A DNA stretch of 64,000 nucleotides from NCBI RefSeq assembly GCF_000011965.2, contig NC_006569.1, positions 248,001 through 312,000 on the forward strand, in the 5' to 3' direction. This document shows positions 54,576-63,438 of the stretch, one piece after another; the stretch's first letter is position 1, and every line of letters starts with the position of its first letter. Under the pieces are notes generated by a model. The model was given only the letters and a program-made list of their open reading frames with translations, was not told the DNA's origin and made no database searches. The translations under genes and the position numbers were made by a program. Origin of the DNA: Ruegeria pomeroyi DSS-3 (GTDB lineage: Bacteria; Pseudomonadota; Alphaproteobacteria; Rhodobacterales; Rhodobacteraceae).

Positions 54576-56036
54576 ATGACCACGCTTGCATTGAACGATC
54601 CGGGCCTGCTGGAAACCCGCGCCTATGTGAACGGGGTCTGGATCGAGGGCGGCGCGCGCTTTGCCGTGCAGGATCCCGCCACCGGCGACCTGATCGCCGA
54701 AGTGGCCGATCTGGGCGCCGCCGACACCGCCGCCGCGATTGATGCGGCCCATGCTGCGGGCCCGGGCTGGGCGGCGCTGACGGGCAAGGAGCGCGGCGCG
54801 ATCCTGCGCCGCTGGCATGACCTGATGATCCAGAATGCCGACGATCTGGCCACCATCCTGACCGCCGAAATGGGCAAGCCCTGGGCCGAGGCGCGGGGCG
54901 AGATCCTCTATGGCGCCTCATTTCTGGAATGGTTCGCCGAAGAAGCCAAACGGGTCTATGGCGAGACCATCCCCGGCCATCAGCGCGACAAGCGGATCGT
55001 GGTGCTGAAACAGCCGGTTGGCGTGGTCGGCTCGATCACGCCCTGGAACTTTCCCAACGCGATGATCGCGCGCAAGGTCGCTCCGGCACTGGCGGTGGGC
55101 TGCACCTTTGTGGCCCGACCTGCCGAGCTGACGCCGCTATCGGCGCTGGCCATGGCGGTGCTGGCCGAAAGGGCGGGTGTCCCGGCGGGGGTGTTCAACG
55201 TGATCCCCTCGCAAGATGCGGCGGGGGTCGGGGCCGAACTTTGCGCCAATCCCAAGGTCGCCAAGATCACCTTTACCGGCTCGACCCGGGTGGGCCGCCT
55301 GCTGATGCAGCAATGCGCCCCCACCATCAAGAAGATGTCGCTGGAACTGGGCGGCAACGCGCCCTTCATCGTGTTCGACGATGCCGATCTGGATGCCGCC
55401 GTCGACGGGGCGATGATCGCCAAGTTCCGCAACAACGGCCAGACCTGCGTCTGCGCCAACCGGATCTATGTGCAGGCCCGCGTCTATGACGCCTTCGCCG
55501 ACAAGCTGGCCGCCAAGGCCGCCCAGCTGCGGGTCGGCAACGGCTTTGACACCGGGGTCACCACCGGACCGCTGATCAACAGTGCGGCGGTATCCAAGGT
55601 CGAGGCTCATATCGCCGATGCGCTGGCTGGCGGGGCCGAAGTGGTGCTGGGCGGCACCCGCGCGCCGCTGGGCGGCACCTTCTTTGCGCCAACCGTGCTG
55701 CGTGACGTGACCCGCGACATGCTGGTCTGTCGCGAAGAGACCTTTGGCCCGCTGGCCGCGCTGGTGCGCTTCGAGAGCGAGGACGAGGTGATCGACATGG
55801 CCAATGACAGCGAGTTCGGTCTGGCCGCCTATTTCTACAGCCGCGATCTGGCGCGGGTCTGGCGGATGGCCGAAGCACTGGAAAGTGGCATGGTCGGCGT
55901 CAATACCGGGCTGATCTCGACCGAGGTCGCACCCTTCGGCGGCATCAAGCAATCGGGCCTTGGCCGCGAAGGCTCGCGTCACGGGATAGAGGATTATCTG
56001 GAACTGAAATATCTCTGCCTGGGCGGGATCGGCTGA
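54576..56036 (+). CDS. gabD: Succinate-semialdehyde dehydrogenase
   Basis: A 486-residue aldehyde dehydrogenase very like GabD. Segments are TPWNFPNAMIARKVAPAL, SLELGGNAPFIVFDDADLD with E257, FRNNGQTCVCANR with C291, and EVAPFGGIKQSGLGREGS at the C-terminus. It oxidises succinate semialdehyde to succinate. The conserved Lys-Pro of the NAD(P) site (VLKPA in E. coli GabD as I recall it) reads VARPA here, so the lysine is replaced by R181. It starts right after gabT and ends 15 bases from the convergent kinase gene. Confidence 0.92.
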   Translation: MTTLALNDPGLLETRAYVNGVWIEGGARFAVQDPATGDLIAEVADLGAADTAAAIDAAHAAGPGWAALTGKERGAILRRWHDLMIQNADDLATILTAEMGKPWAEARGEILYGASFLEWFAEEAKRVYGETIPGHQRDKRIVVLKQPVGVVGSITPWNFPNAMIARKVAPALAVGCTFVARPAELTPLSALAMAVLAERAGVPAGVFNVIPSQDAAGVGAELCANPKVAKITFTGSTRVGRLLMQQCAPTIKKMSLELGGNAPFIVFDDADLDAAVDGAMIAKFRNNGQTCVCANRIYVQARVYDAFADKLAAKAAQLRVGNGFDTGVTTGPLINSAAVSKVEAHIADALAGGAEVVLGGTRAPLGGTFFAPTVLRDVTRDMLVCREETFGPLAALVRFESEDEVIDMANDSEFGLAAYFYSRDLARVWRMAEALESGMVGVNTGLISTEVAPFGGIKQSGLGREGSRHGIEDYLELKYLCLGGIG

Positions 56037-56051
56037 TCGGGCGCGCCGGTC

Positions 56052-56993
56052 TCAGCCCGGCGGCGGCGCCAGCTCATGGGCCCAGGGCGGGTTGGCGCCG
56101 GGGCGTGACACCGCAAGCGCCGCCACCCGCGCGCCATGGGTCAGGGCCGGTTTCAGGGCCTCGGCACGCAACCCCGCCAGCGCCGCCGGTGTCAGCAGGC
56201 CCTGTTCCGCCAGGGCGCTCAGCATCCCGGCGATGAACGTGTCCCCTGCCCCGACCGTATCGGCCACGTTGACCCGGGGCGCGGGCACCGAAACCTCGGC
56301 ACCTTCGGGCAGATAGCCGGTCGCGCCCGCCGCGCCGCGCGTCACCACCACCAGCGCCGGACCCAGCGCCAGCAGGGTCCGCGCCCCGGCACGCAGATCG
56401 GGCGCGTCGGGACAGAGCCAGCCCAGATCCTCGTCCGACAGCCGCAGGATATCGGCCCGCGCTATCATCGCGCCCAGCCGGGCGCGATAGCGCGCCTCGT
56501 CCCCGACAAGGGCGGGTCGGATATTGGGGTCGATCAGCACCACCCGCCCGGCCCCGTGACGCTCCAGCAGATCGGCATAGGCATCGGCGCCGGGTTCGCA
56601 CGCCAGGCTGATCCCGCCAAGACACAGGGCGGAGGCCTCCGGGGGCAGTGGCGGCAGCTCGGTTGCGCTCAGCATGCGCCCGGCGCTGTTCTCATCGTAA
56701 AAGGCATATTCGGGCTGGCCGTCGCGCAGCTGGACAAAGGCGAGCGTGGTCGGCCGATCCACCCGCGCCGCGCCCGACAGGTCCACATGGCTGGCGGTCA
56801 GGGCCTCGGCCAGCCGCTGGCCGAACATGTCGCGTGACAGCGCGGTGACCAGCCCGACCCGCTGTCCCAGCCGCCCCAGCGCAATTGCGGTGTTGAGCGC
56901 CCCGCCCCCCGGCTGCGGCAGAAAACCGTGACCCCCACCGATGGTGGGGGCCGCGATCATGTCGATCAGCGCTTCGCCGCAGCACAGGATCAT
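56052..56993 (-). CDS. PfkB-family sugar kinase (fructokinase-like)
   Basis: A 313-residue ribokinase-superfamily protein. The first signature is GGGALNTAIALGRLGQRVGLV, and the second, with the catalytic Asp, is DTVGAGDTFIAGMLSAL near residues 238-254. The N-terminus ILCCGEALIDMI is typical of fructokinases and 2-keto-3-deoxygluconate kinases. The start at 56993 is an ATG; a GTG two codons upstream is possible. It is downstream of the alpha/beta hydrolase on the same strand with a 65-base gap. The substrate is uncertain; no other gene of a sugar path is next to it. Confidence 0.85.
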   Translation of the reverse strand: MILCCGEALIDMIAAPTIGGGHGFLPQPGGGALNTAIALGRLGQRVGLVTALSRDMFGQRLAEALTASHVDLSGAARVDRPTTLAFVQLRDGQPEYAFYDENSAGRMLSATELPPLPPEASALCLGGISLACEPGADAYADLLERHGAGRVVLIDPNIRPALVGDEARYRARLGAMIARADILRLSDEDLGWLCPDAPDLRAGARTLLALGPALVVVTRGAAGATGYLPEGAEVSVPAPRVNVADTVGAGDTFIAGMLSALAEQGLLTPAALAGLRAEALKPALTHGARVAALAVSRPGANPPWAHELAPPPG

Positions 56994-57058
56994 CACCACC
57001 CCCGTTTGGTTCGATACGCGGGCATCTCAGCGCAAACCGGCGGAATTGGCCAGAGTTG

Positions 57059-57817
57059 TCAGGGTTCGGTCAGGAAATCGGCCAGGATCGAGTGGAAGAA
57101 ACCCGGTTTCTCCAGATGCACCGCATGCGAGGTGCCGGGCACCACCGACAGGCGCGCATCGGGGATGTTGGACCAGAGCGTGTGGATCTGCGGCCAGCGA
57201 TAGGATTTGTCGCAATCGCCCCACAGGACCAGGGTCGGCATGCTCAGGCGGGGCAGCGCCGCGCGCCCGTCCCAGGCGGCCATCGCCCCCAGCCCGGCCA
57301 TTGCCGCCTGCGGGTTGGCCCGGGCGCCGATCTCGACCAGCAGCGGATAGGCCGCCGCCGCCGCGCCGGCCCGGAACCAGGTGGCCCCGATCCGGCGGAT
57401 GGTGCAATCGACCCCATCCGCCAGCAACCGTTCGCGCGAGGTGTCGATCGGCTCGAACCGGTCAGGCATCAGCCCCAGCGGCCCGGTGCCGTAAAGCACC
57501 AGCCGCTTGACCGCATCGGGCCGGTCGGCGGCCATCTGCTGGGCGATCATACCGCCCATGGAATGGCCGACCAGCAGGAACTCGGCGATGCCCAGCTCGT
57601 CGAGCAGACCCAGCACCGCCGCCGCCATCTCCTCGATGCTGGCGCATCCCGGTCGGTCGGCGGCGGCGCCGAAACCCGGCAGGTTGGGCGCGATCACGTC
57701 GAACGCGTCCTTGAACCGTTCGATTTCCTGCGCCCATTGGGCGGCACCGCCCAGATAGCCGTGGACAAAGACCAGAGCCGGCCCCGACCCCGCGCGCAGA
57801 TATGGCAGGCCCGGCAT
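57059..57817 (-). CDS. Alpha/beta hydrolase coupled to TRAP set 4
   Basis: A 252-residue alpha/beta hydrolase. The oxyanion region is FVHGYLGGAAQW, the nucleophile Ser in GHSMGGM (about residue 94), an acid Asp in LWGDCDKSYRW, and the catalytic His in GTSHAVHLE. The start at 57817 shares a base with the dctM stop (TGATG), so it is translated with the transporter. No signal peptide, hence cytoplasmic. The coupling suggests that it acts on the imported solute, for example an ester, lactone or enol-lactone. Confidence 0.85.
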   Translation of the reverse strand: MPGLPYLRAGSGPALVFVHGYLGGAAQWAQEIERFKDAFDVIAPNLPGFGAAADRPGCASIEEMAAAVLGLLDELGIAEFLLVGHSMGGMIAQQMAADRPDAVKRLVLYGTGPLGLMPDRFEPIDTSRERLLADGVDCTIRRIGATWFRAGAAAAAYPLLVEIGARANPQAAMAGLGAMAAWDGRAALPRLSMPTLVLWGDCDKSYRWPQIHTLWSNIPDARLSVVPGTSHAVHLEKPGFFHSILADFLTEP

Positions 57818-59118
57818 CAGCGCATTTGCTCCGGCAGCCACAGCGCCACGTCGGGCGCCACGATCAGCACCGCGATCAGCAGGATCATCGCCCCGATGAA
57901 GGGCAGGCAGCCCATGATCACATCACCGATGGTGACCTGATCCCGGCTGATCGCCTGGATCACGTAAAGGTTCAGCCCGACCGGTGGCGTCAGCACCGCG
58001 ATTTCCATGGTGATGGTGTAGACCACCCCGAACCAGATCAGATCGAAGCCCGCAGCGCTCATCAACGGATAGATCGTCGGCAGGGTGATGAAGGTCATCG
58101 ACACCGGCTCCAGGAACATCCCCAGGATGATGTAGAACACCAGCACGATGGCCAGCACCGTATAGGGCGACAGATCGAAGGACAGAAACAGCTCGGTGAA
58201 TTGCTGCGGCACCCGGTAATAGGTCAGCACAAAGCCGAACAGCACCCCCGCCGACAAGAGCAGGCCTAGGTAGCCCATGGTCCGCATGGTGGAAAAGATC
58301 GCCTCCTTGAACCCCTGCCAAGTCAGCCCGCCGACCCAGAAGGCCAGCAGAACCGTCAGCGAGGCGGCGACGGCGGCGGCCTCGGTCGGGGTGGCAATAC
58401 CGGCATAGATCGCGACCGTGATCACCAGCCCGATCAGCATGACCGGGCCAACCGTGGCCACGATCATCCGCATCGGCATCTTGGCCGCATCCTCGCTGCC
58501 GGGGATATCCTCCGGGCGCAGGATGCCCCAGATCAGCACCACGACAACAAAGCTCGACACCAGGATGATGCCGGGGATGACACCGGCGATGAACAGATCG
58601 CCGATGCTCTGATCGGTGACGATGCCGTAGAACAGCAGGATCAGGCTGGGCGGGATCAGCACCGACAGGGTGCCGCCGGCGGCCAGCACACCCGAGGACA
58701 GGCGCTTGCCATAGCCCAGCCGCAGCATCTCGGGCAGGGCCACGCCGCCGATGGTCAGCGCCCCCACCATGGACGAGCCGCAGACCGCGCCGAACCCGGC
58801 GCTCGCCCCGATCGAGCCATAGGCGGCAGAACCGCGCAACCGCACGCCCTGATGCAGGAACTGATAGAGGTTGGGCCCGATCTTCGATTTGCCTATCAGC
58901 TCACCCAGGAACACGAACAGGGGCACCGCCAGCAGGATATAGTCGATCCAGACCCCCCAGAGCTTCAACTCCGAGGACACGATCGAGGTTTTCCAGCCCT
59001 GGATCTGCCAGAGAAACGGCAGCGACGCGGCGGCCAGCGCAAAGGGGATCGGCAACCCGATGGAGATGAAGAGCATCAACAGGCCCAGCAGTCCCAGGCC
59101 GACAACATACCATTCCAT
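57817..59118 (-). CDS. dctM: TRAP transporter large membrane subunit (set 4)
   Basis: A 433-residue DctM-type protein. Loops are AAGGTLSVLIPPSLILLFYG and LTPPVGLNLYVIQAISR. It shares TAATG with the dctQ stop upstream and TGATG with the hydrolase downstream, so translation runs through all three. Serves an unknown organic acid. Confidence 0.92.
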   Translation of the reverse strand: MEWYVVGLGLLGLLMLFISIGLPIPFALAAASLPFLWQIQGWKTSIVSSELKLWGVWIDYILLAVPLFVFLGELIGKSKIGPNLYQFLHQGVRLRGSAAYGSIGASAGFGAVCGSSMVGALTIGGVALPEMLRLGYGKRLSSGVLAAGGTLSVLIPPSLILLFYGIVTDQSIGDLFIAGVIPGIILVSSFVVVVLIWGILRPEDIPGSEDAAKMPMRMIVATVGPVMLIGLVITVAIYAGIATPTEAAAVAASLTVLLAFWVGGLTWQGFKEAIFSTMRTMGYLGLLLSAGVLFGFVLTYYRVPQQFTELFLSFDLSPYTVLAIVLVFYIILGMFLEPVSMTFITLPTIYPLMSAAGFDLIWFGVVYTITMEIAVLTPPVGLNLYVIQAISRDQVTIGDVIMGCLPFIGAMILLIAVLIVAPDVALWLPEQMR

Positions 59119-59627
59119 TAGAGGTCTCCAGTCGGGGCCGGGCGCATGATCAGGCGGATCAGGCGCAATGCGGTGTAGAGGGTGAACAGGACCAGCGCGA
59201 CCGCGCCCGGCGCCCAGAACATGTAGCGGGGCCAGTGCAGGATCTCCGAGGCCACGCCCGAGTTGAACGAACGGATCGTGGCGCTGACACCTGCATAGGC
59301 GAAAAAGCCCCCGACCCCCAGCATCAGCAGGTGATTGAGGATGTCAAAGAACCGCCGCGCACCCGGGCGCAGCTGGTCGGTCAGCATGGTCACCTTGGGA
59401 AAGGCATCCTCGCGCAGGGCAAAGGCGAGCCCGGCAAAGGCCACCGGGAACAGCAACAGCGCCGTGGCCTCGGTCACCATCCGGTCGGGCTTGCCCAGAC
59501 CATAGCGGACAAACACGCCGTAGGTGATCCAGACCATCTGGACCAGAACGATGACGGCCCCCAGCCCGGCGAGCCATACGACGCCGCGCTCGACACCCCG
59601 GATCAGGCGGTCGATTCCGTCATTCAT
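59118..59627 (-). CDS. dctQ: TRAP transporter small membrane subunit (set 4)
   Basis: A 169-residue DctQ-type protein with four hydrophobic segments. The segment FALREDAFPKVTMLTDQL follows helix 2. GAGG lies seven bases before the start. It follows dctP after a 74-base gap with a strong hairpin. Confidence 0.88.
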   Translation of the reverse strand: MNDGIDRLIRGVERGVVWLAGLGAVIVLVQMVWITYGVFVRYGLGKPDRMVTEATALLLFPVAFAGLAFALREDAFPKVTMLTDQLRPGARRFFDILNHLLMLGVGGFFAYAGVSATIRSFNSGVASEILHWPRYMFWAPGAVALVLFTLYTALRLIRLIMRPAPTGDL

Positions 59628-59660
59628 GACAGACCTCTCAGGTTTTGAATAAGCGGCAAC

Positions 59661-59686
59661 TGTGGCCCCGGTCAGGCGGGGCCACA
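59661..59686 (-). terminator. Hairpin between dctP and dctQ (set 4)
   Basis: TGTGGCCCC (59661-59669) and GGGGCCACA (59678-59686) form a perfect 9-bp stem with an 8-base loop, 15 bases after the dctP stop on the reverse strand. No T-tract follows. Confidence 0.62.
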
Positions 59687-59701
59687 GGAATTATCCGCCG
59701 A

Positions 59702-60697
59702 TCAGGGCGCGTGGCTGGCCAGCAGCGCGCGGATGCTGTCGGCAAGTTCGCCACCGCAGGCCGCATTCACGGTTTCGTCCCATTTGGGTTTGACGCTGGC
59801 GATCAGGCTGGCGCGCTGGTCGTCCGAGATGGATACGGCCGCCCCGCCGCCTTGCATGACGGCATTGCCGACCTGCTGGTCGACCCAGGCCTCGTAGCGC
59901 GGTTGCAGCCAGGCTTCGGTCTCGGCCGCCGCAGCGGTGAGTGCCGCCTGTTCATCCGCGCTCAGCGCGTCGAACTTGGCCTTGTTCATCATGTACTGGA
60001 TGTTGCCATAGAACAGGTTGGCGTTGACCATATAGGGCATCACGGTCCACAGCTTCCACGAGGAATAGGTGGCCACGCCCATGTTGATGCCGTCGACCAC
60101 GCCGCGCTCGGCGGATTGGAACACCTCCTTGGGGGCCACAAAGACCGGCTCGCCGCCCCAGGTCTCGATCATCATGCTGACCAGCGGCCCGATCGAGCGC
60201 ACCAGTTTGCCGTCCAGATTGCCGATATCGGCTACCGGCTCTTCGAACCACCATTCCTGATCGTAGGAGTAGTTCGAGTTGAACAGCGGCACCAGACCGG
60301 CATTGGCGGCCTCGTCCCGGATCAGCGCGGCATAGGCGGCGTCCAGCCCGGTCTGATCCTCCAGGCTCACCTCGGCAGGATAGAGCGAGGTAACCGCATA
60401 ACAGGGCAGCCGGTTGTCGGCGTTGATCCAGCTGATATCGGACACGCCGCCCTGGACGGAATCGACGCCCTCGGACCAGCCATGCAGCGTGGCCGAGGGG
60501 AACACCTCGACCTTGACCGAGCCGCCGGTCTTTTCGGCGACCAGATCGGCGAAATGGGTAAAGCCCGCATAACGGATATCGGCTTCGTTCACATAGGTGC
60601 TCAGACGCAGCGTGGTTTCGGCCGAGGCCGTGCCCGCCGCCAGACCACAGGCCAGAGCCAGCGCGCTTGCCGTTGCGGTTTTCAGGTTCAGATACAT
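59702..60697 (-). CDS. dctP: TRAP transporter solute-binding protein (set 4)
   Basis: A 331-residue periplasmic DctP-type protein. The signal peptide ends near AGTASAET. The binding-site arginine segment is GKLVRSIGPLVSMMIETWGGEP. The central part has many aromatic residues (NSNYSYDQEWWFEEP), which suggests an aromatic or hydrophobic ligand; this is an inference. It is divergent from the LysR gene at 60911, and a LysR-type repeat lies between them. Confidence 0.9.
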   Translation of the reverse strand: MYLNLKTATASALALACGLAAGTASAETTLRLSTYVNEADIRYAGFTHFADLVAEKTGGSVKVEVFPSATLHGWSEGVDSVQGGVSDISWINADNRLPCYAVTSLYPAEVSLEDQTGLDAAYAALIRDEAANAGLVPLFNSNYSYDQEWWFEEPVADIGNLDGKLVRSIGPLVSMMIETWGGEPVFVAPKEVFQSAERGVVDGINMGVATYSSWKLWTVMPYMVNANLFYGNIQYMMNKAKFDALSADEQAALTAAAAETEAWLQPRYEAWVDQQVGNAVMQGGGAAVSISDDQRASLIASVKPKWDETVNAACGGELADSIRALLASHAP

Positions 60698-60852
60698 TCA
60701 GGGTCTCCCGGTTGGATGGGCGGGGATGGTTCGGTTCTTGGCGCCGTCTGCCCCGCATATGTGCTCCGCGCCCCCTTGGGGTGACAGTCGGATGCTGGGA
60801 AAAGGCTAGCCACCAGAGGGTAGACAAGGCCAACTCAAATACATCATTAAAC

Positions 60853-60869
60853 TATGCGAATGTTGCATA
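60853..60869. promoter_or_regulatory. LysR-type box TATGC-N7-GCATA
   Basis: The inverted repeat TATGC-GAATGTT-GCATA contains the T-N11-A core usual for LysR proteins. It lies 42 bases upstream of the LysR start in the divergent gap (60698-60910), which otherwise holds AT-rich promoter-like sequence and no gene. Confidence 0.6.
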
Positions 60870-60910
60870 AATAAGCGAAATCAGATAATTATGATGAAAA
60901 CAGGGGCGCG

Positions 60911-61798
60911 ATGATGGATATCAACTGGCTGCGCGATTTCACTTGCCTGGCCCGGACGCTGAATTTCACCCGCGCCTCGGAAGAGCGCAACATCACCCAA
61001 TCCGCCTTCAGCCGCCGCATCAAGTCGCTGGAAAACTGGCTGGGCATCCCGCTGATCAAGCGGTCGACCTACCCGGTGCAGCTGACCGAGGCAGGGCAGC
61101 AGTTCCTGCCGGTGGCGCAGGAAACCATCGCCAGCCTGACCGATATCCGCCAGGTGCTGCGCGCGCAGGAACAGGGGGTGACCGCGTTCCAGCGCTTTGC
61201 GGTGCTGCACACAATCTCGGTCAATTACCTGACCCGGCGCATCGCCGAGTTCGAGGACCTGATCCCCAACCTGCGGGTGCGGGTCTACTCCGACAACCTG
61301 CGCACCTGCTGTCAGCTGCTGTCGGACGGCACCTGCGATTTCCTGCTCTATTACCGGCATCAGGATGTGCAGCCGGTGTTCGAGGAGAAACAGTTCGCGC
61401 GCAAGGATATCGGGGTCGAACTGATGTATCCGGTGGCAGAGACCGGCGCCGCGCGGGCCGGCGGCTGGGACCTGGACGGCGACGGGCGCCAGCCCATCCC
61501 CTATCTCAGCTACGATCCGAGCAGCTTCCTGGGCACCGTGGTCGACCAGACCATCGGCACCCGCACCCCGCCGCTGGCGATCCGCTACATGGATGCACTG
61601 ACCGAGGCGATCAAGCGGCGGGTGCTCTCGGGCAGCGGCATGGCCTGGCTGCCCGAAAGCGTGATTGCCGAGGAACTGGCCGCCGGGCGCGTCACCATCA
61701 TCGGCGGCCCGGACTGGCAGGCGCCACTGACCCTGTCGCTGTTCTGCTCGCGCGACCGGCTGGACGAGACCGGCCAGAAGGTATGGAACGCGCTCTGA
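60911..61798 (+). CDS. LysR-family regulator (HypT-like)
   Basis: A 295-residue LysR-type regulator. It starts at ATG 60911 or at the adjacent ATG 60914. The helix-turn-helix is INWLRDFTCLARTLNFTRAS to QSAFSRRIKSLENWLGIPLI. The effector domain carries GSGMAWLPESVIAEELAAG near the C-terminus, and the overall layout recalls E. coli HypT (YjiE) rather than classical CysB or CatR types. It is divergent from TRAP set 4, which is the most likely target. The effector is unknown. Confidence 0.88.
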   Translation: MMDINWLRDFTCLARTLNFTRASEERNITQSAFSRRIKSLENWLGIPLIKRSTYPVQLTEAGQQFLPVAQETIASLTDIRQVLRAQEQGVTAFQRFAVLHTISVNYLTRRIAEFEDLIPNLRVRVYSDNLRTCCQLLSDGTCDFLLYYRHQDVQPVFEEKQFARKDIGVELMYPVAETGAARAGGWDLDGDGRQPIPYLSYDPSSFLGTVVDQTIGTRTPPLAIRYMDALTEAIKRRVLSGSGMAWLPESVIAEELAAGRVTIIGGPDWQAPLTLSLFCSRDRLDETGQKVWNAL

Positions 61799-61821
61799 CC
61801 GGACGGTGCCTCACATCGGCG

Positions 61822-63339
61822 CTATTGCTTCTCGAACAGCGCCTTGAACTGGTCGCGCAGGATGTTCTTTTGCACCTTGCCCATGGTGTTGCGCGGCAAC
61901 TCCTCCAGCACGATCAGCTTGCGGGGATGCTTGAACCGGGCCAACGCGGTTTCCACCGTGGCCATGATTGCCTGCGTATCGGGGGTCTGGCCGGGGCGGG
62001 GCACCAGCAGGCCCAAAGGGGTCTCTCCGAAATCGGGATGGGGCACCCCGATCACCGCGCTTTCCAGCACGCCGGGTTGATCGTCCAGCAGCAGTTCCAG
62101 CTCTTTGGGATAGATGTTGAACCCGCCCGAAATGATCAGGTCCTTGCCGCGCCCGACGATGGTGACATAGCCCTGTTCATCGACAAATCCCAGGTCGCCG
62201 GTGATGAAGAACCCGTCGGCGCGCAGCTCGGCCGCCGTCTTCTCGGGCATCTGCCAATAGCCCTTGAACACATTGGGGCCGCGCACCTCGATCACGCCGA
62301 TCTCGCCCTGGGGCAGGGTTTCACCGGTTTCGGGGTCGGTCACCTTCAGCTCGACCCCCGGCAGCGGCAGGCCGACCGTGCCGGCACGGCGCGCGCCCTC
62401 ATAGGGGTTCGAGGTGTTCATGTTGGTCTCGGTCATCCCATAGCGTTCCAGGATGCGGTGACCGGTGCGCTCCTCGAACTCGACATGGGTTTCGGCCAGC
62501 AAGGGGGCCGATCCCGACACGAAGAGCCGCATGTGCTGCGCCAGTTCGCGGGTGAACCGGGCATCGCCCAACAGCCGGGTGTAGAAGGTCGGCACCCCCA
62601 TCATGCTGGTCGCGCGCGGCATCTGCGCGATGATCTGGTCGAGGTCGAACCTCGGCAGAAAGATCATGCTGCCGCCGGTGATCAGCGCGATATTGGTGGC
62701 CACGAACAGGCCGTGGGTGTGAAAGATCGGCAGCGCGTGCAGCAGCACATCATCAGCGGTGAAACGCCATTCGCGCGCCAGCGTCTCGGCATTGGACAGC
62801 AGGTTGTCCTGCGTCAGCATCGCGCCCTTGGAACGGCCCGTGGTGCCCGAGGTATAGAGAAAGGCCGCCAGGTCACCGCCGCCCCGCGCAACGGTGTCGA
62901 ACCGGTCGGGCATCGTGGCGGCGCGCTCGGTCAGGCTGCCCGATCCGTCGGCGTTCAGGGTCTCGATCCGGGCCCCCAGACCCTCGGCGATCGGGGCCAG
63001 CATGTCGCGGTTGCGCCCGTCGCAGACGATCAGCGCGGCACCGCTGTTGTCGATGAAGTAGCTCAGCTCGTCGGCGGTATAGGCGGTGTTGAGCGGCAGA
63101 AAGATCAGCCCGGCCTGGGCGCAGGCGGCATAAAGGGCCAGCGCCTCGGGCGATTTCTCGACCTGCGCGGCGACCCGGTCGCCCGGCTTCAGCCCCAGAT
63201 TTGTGGCGACATGGGCCAGCCGGGCCGCCTGCCCCAGAAACGCCGCATGGCTGATCACCCGCCCGTCGGGAAGATACAGAAAGGGTGTGTCCTGCCCTGC
63301 ATGGGCGCCGAAGAGACGGTCATAGAGGGGGTTTGCCAT
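61822..63339 (-). CDS. matB: Malonyl-CoA synthetase (MatB-like acyl-CoA synthetase)
   Basis: A 505-residue AMP-forming acyl-CoA synthetase. The phosphate-binding loop is YTSGTTGRSKGAM, the A5 motif ERYGMTETNMNTSNPY, and the A8 motif ITGDLGFVDEQGYVTIVGRGKDLIISGG. The catalytic lysine lies in LPRNTMGKVQKNIL near the C-terminus. This last motif with VIGVPHPDFGETPLGL and the N-terminal NPLYDRLF are typical of MatB. It activates malonate, or a close analogue such as methylmalonate, to the CoA ester in the cytoplasm. No malonyl-CoA decarboxylase is next to it in the window. Confidence 0.87.
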   Translation of the reverse strand: MANPLYDRLFGAHAGQDTPFLYLPDGRVISHAAFLGQAARLAHVATNLGLKPGDRVAAQVEKSPEALALYAACAQAGLIFLPLNTAYTADELSYFIDNSGAALIVCDGRNRDMLAPIAEGLGARIETLNADGSGSLTERAATMPDRFDTVARGGGDLAAFLYTSGTTGRSKGAMLTQDNLLSNAETLAREWRFTADDVLLHALPIFHTHGLFVATNIALITGGSMIFLPRFDLDQIIAQMPRATSMMGVPTFYTRLLGDARFTRELAQHMRLFVSGSAPLLAETHVEFEERTGHRILERYGMTETNMNTSNPYEGARRAGTVGLPLPGVELKVTDPETGETLPQGEIGVIEVRGPNVFKGYWQMPEKTAAELRADGFFITGDLGFVDEQGYVTIVGRGKDLIISGGFNIYPKELELLLDDQPGVLESAVIGVPHPDFGETPLGLLVPRPGQTPDTQAIMATVETALARFKHPRKLIVLEELPRNTMGKVQKNILRDQFKALFEKQ

Positions 63340-63438
63340 GGTGTCCCTTTCCTGCGTAGCGATCCGGATCGCAGCAGTTCTGGGCCATCACGCCACGATG
63401 GTAAAGAGGGTTTGCCGCCACACGGCCGCGATCACTCG

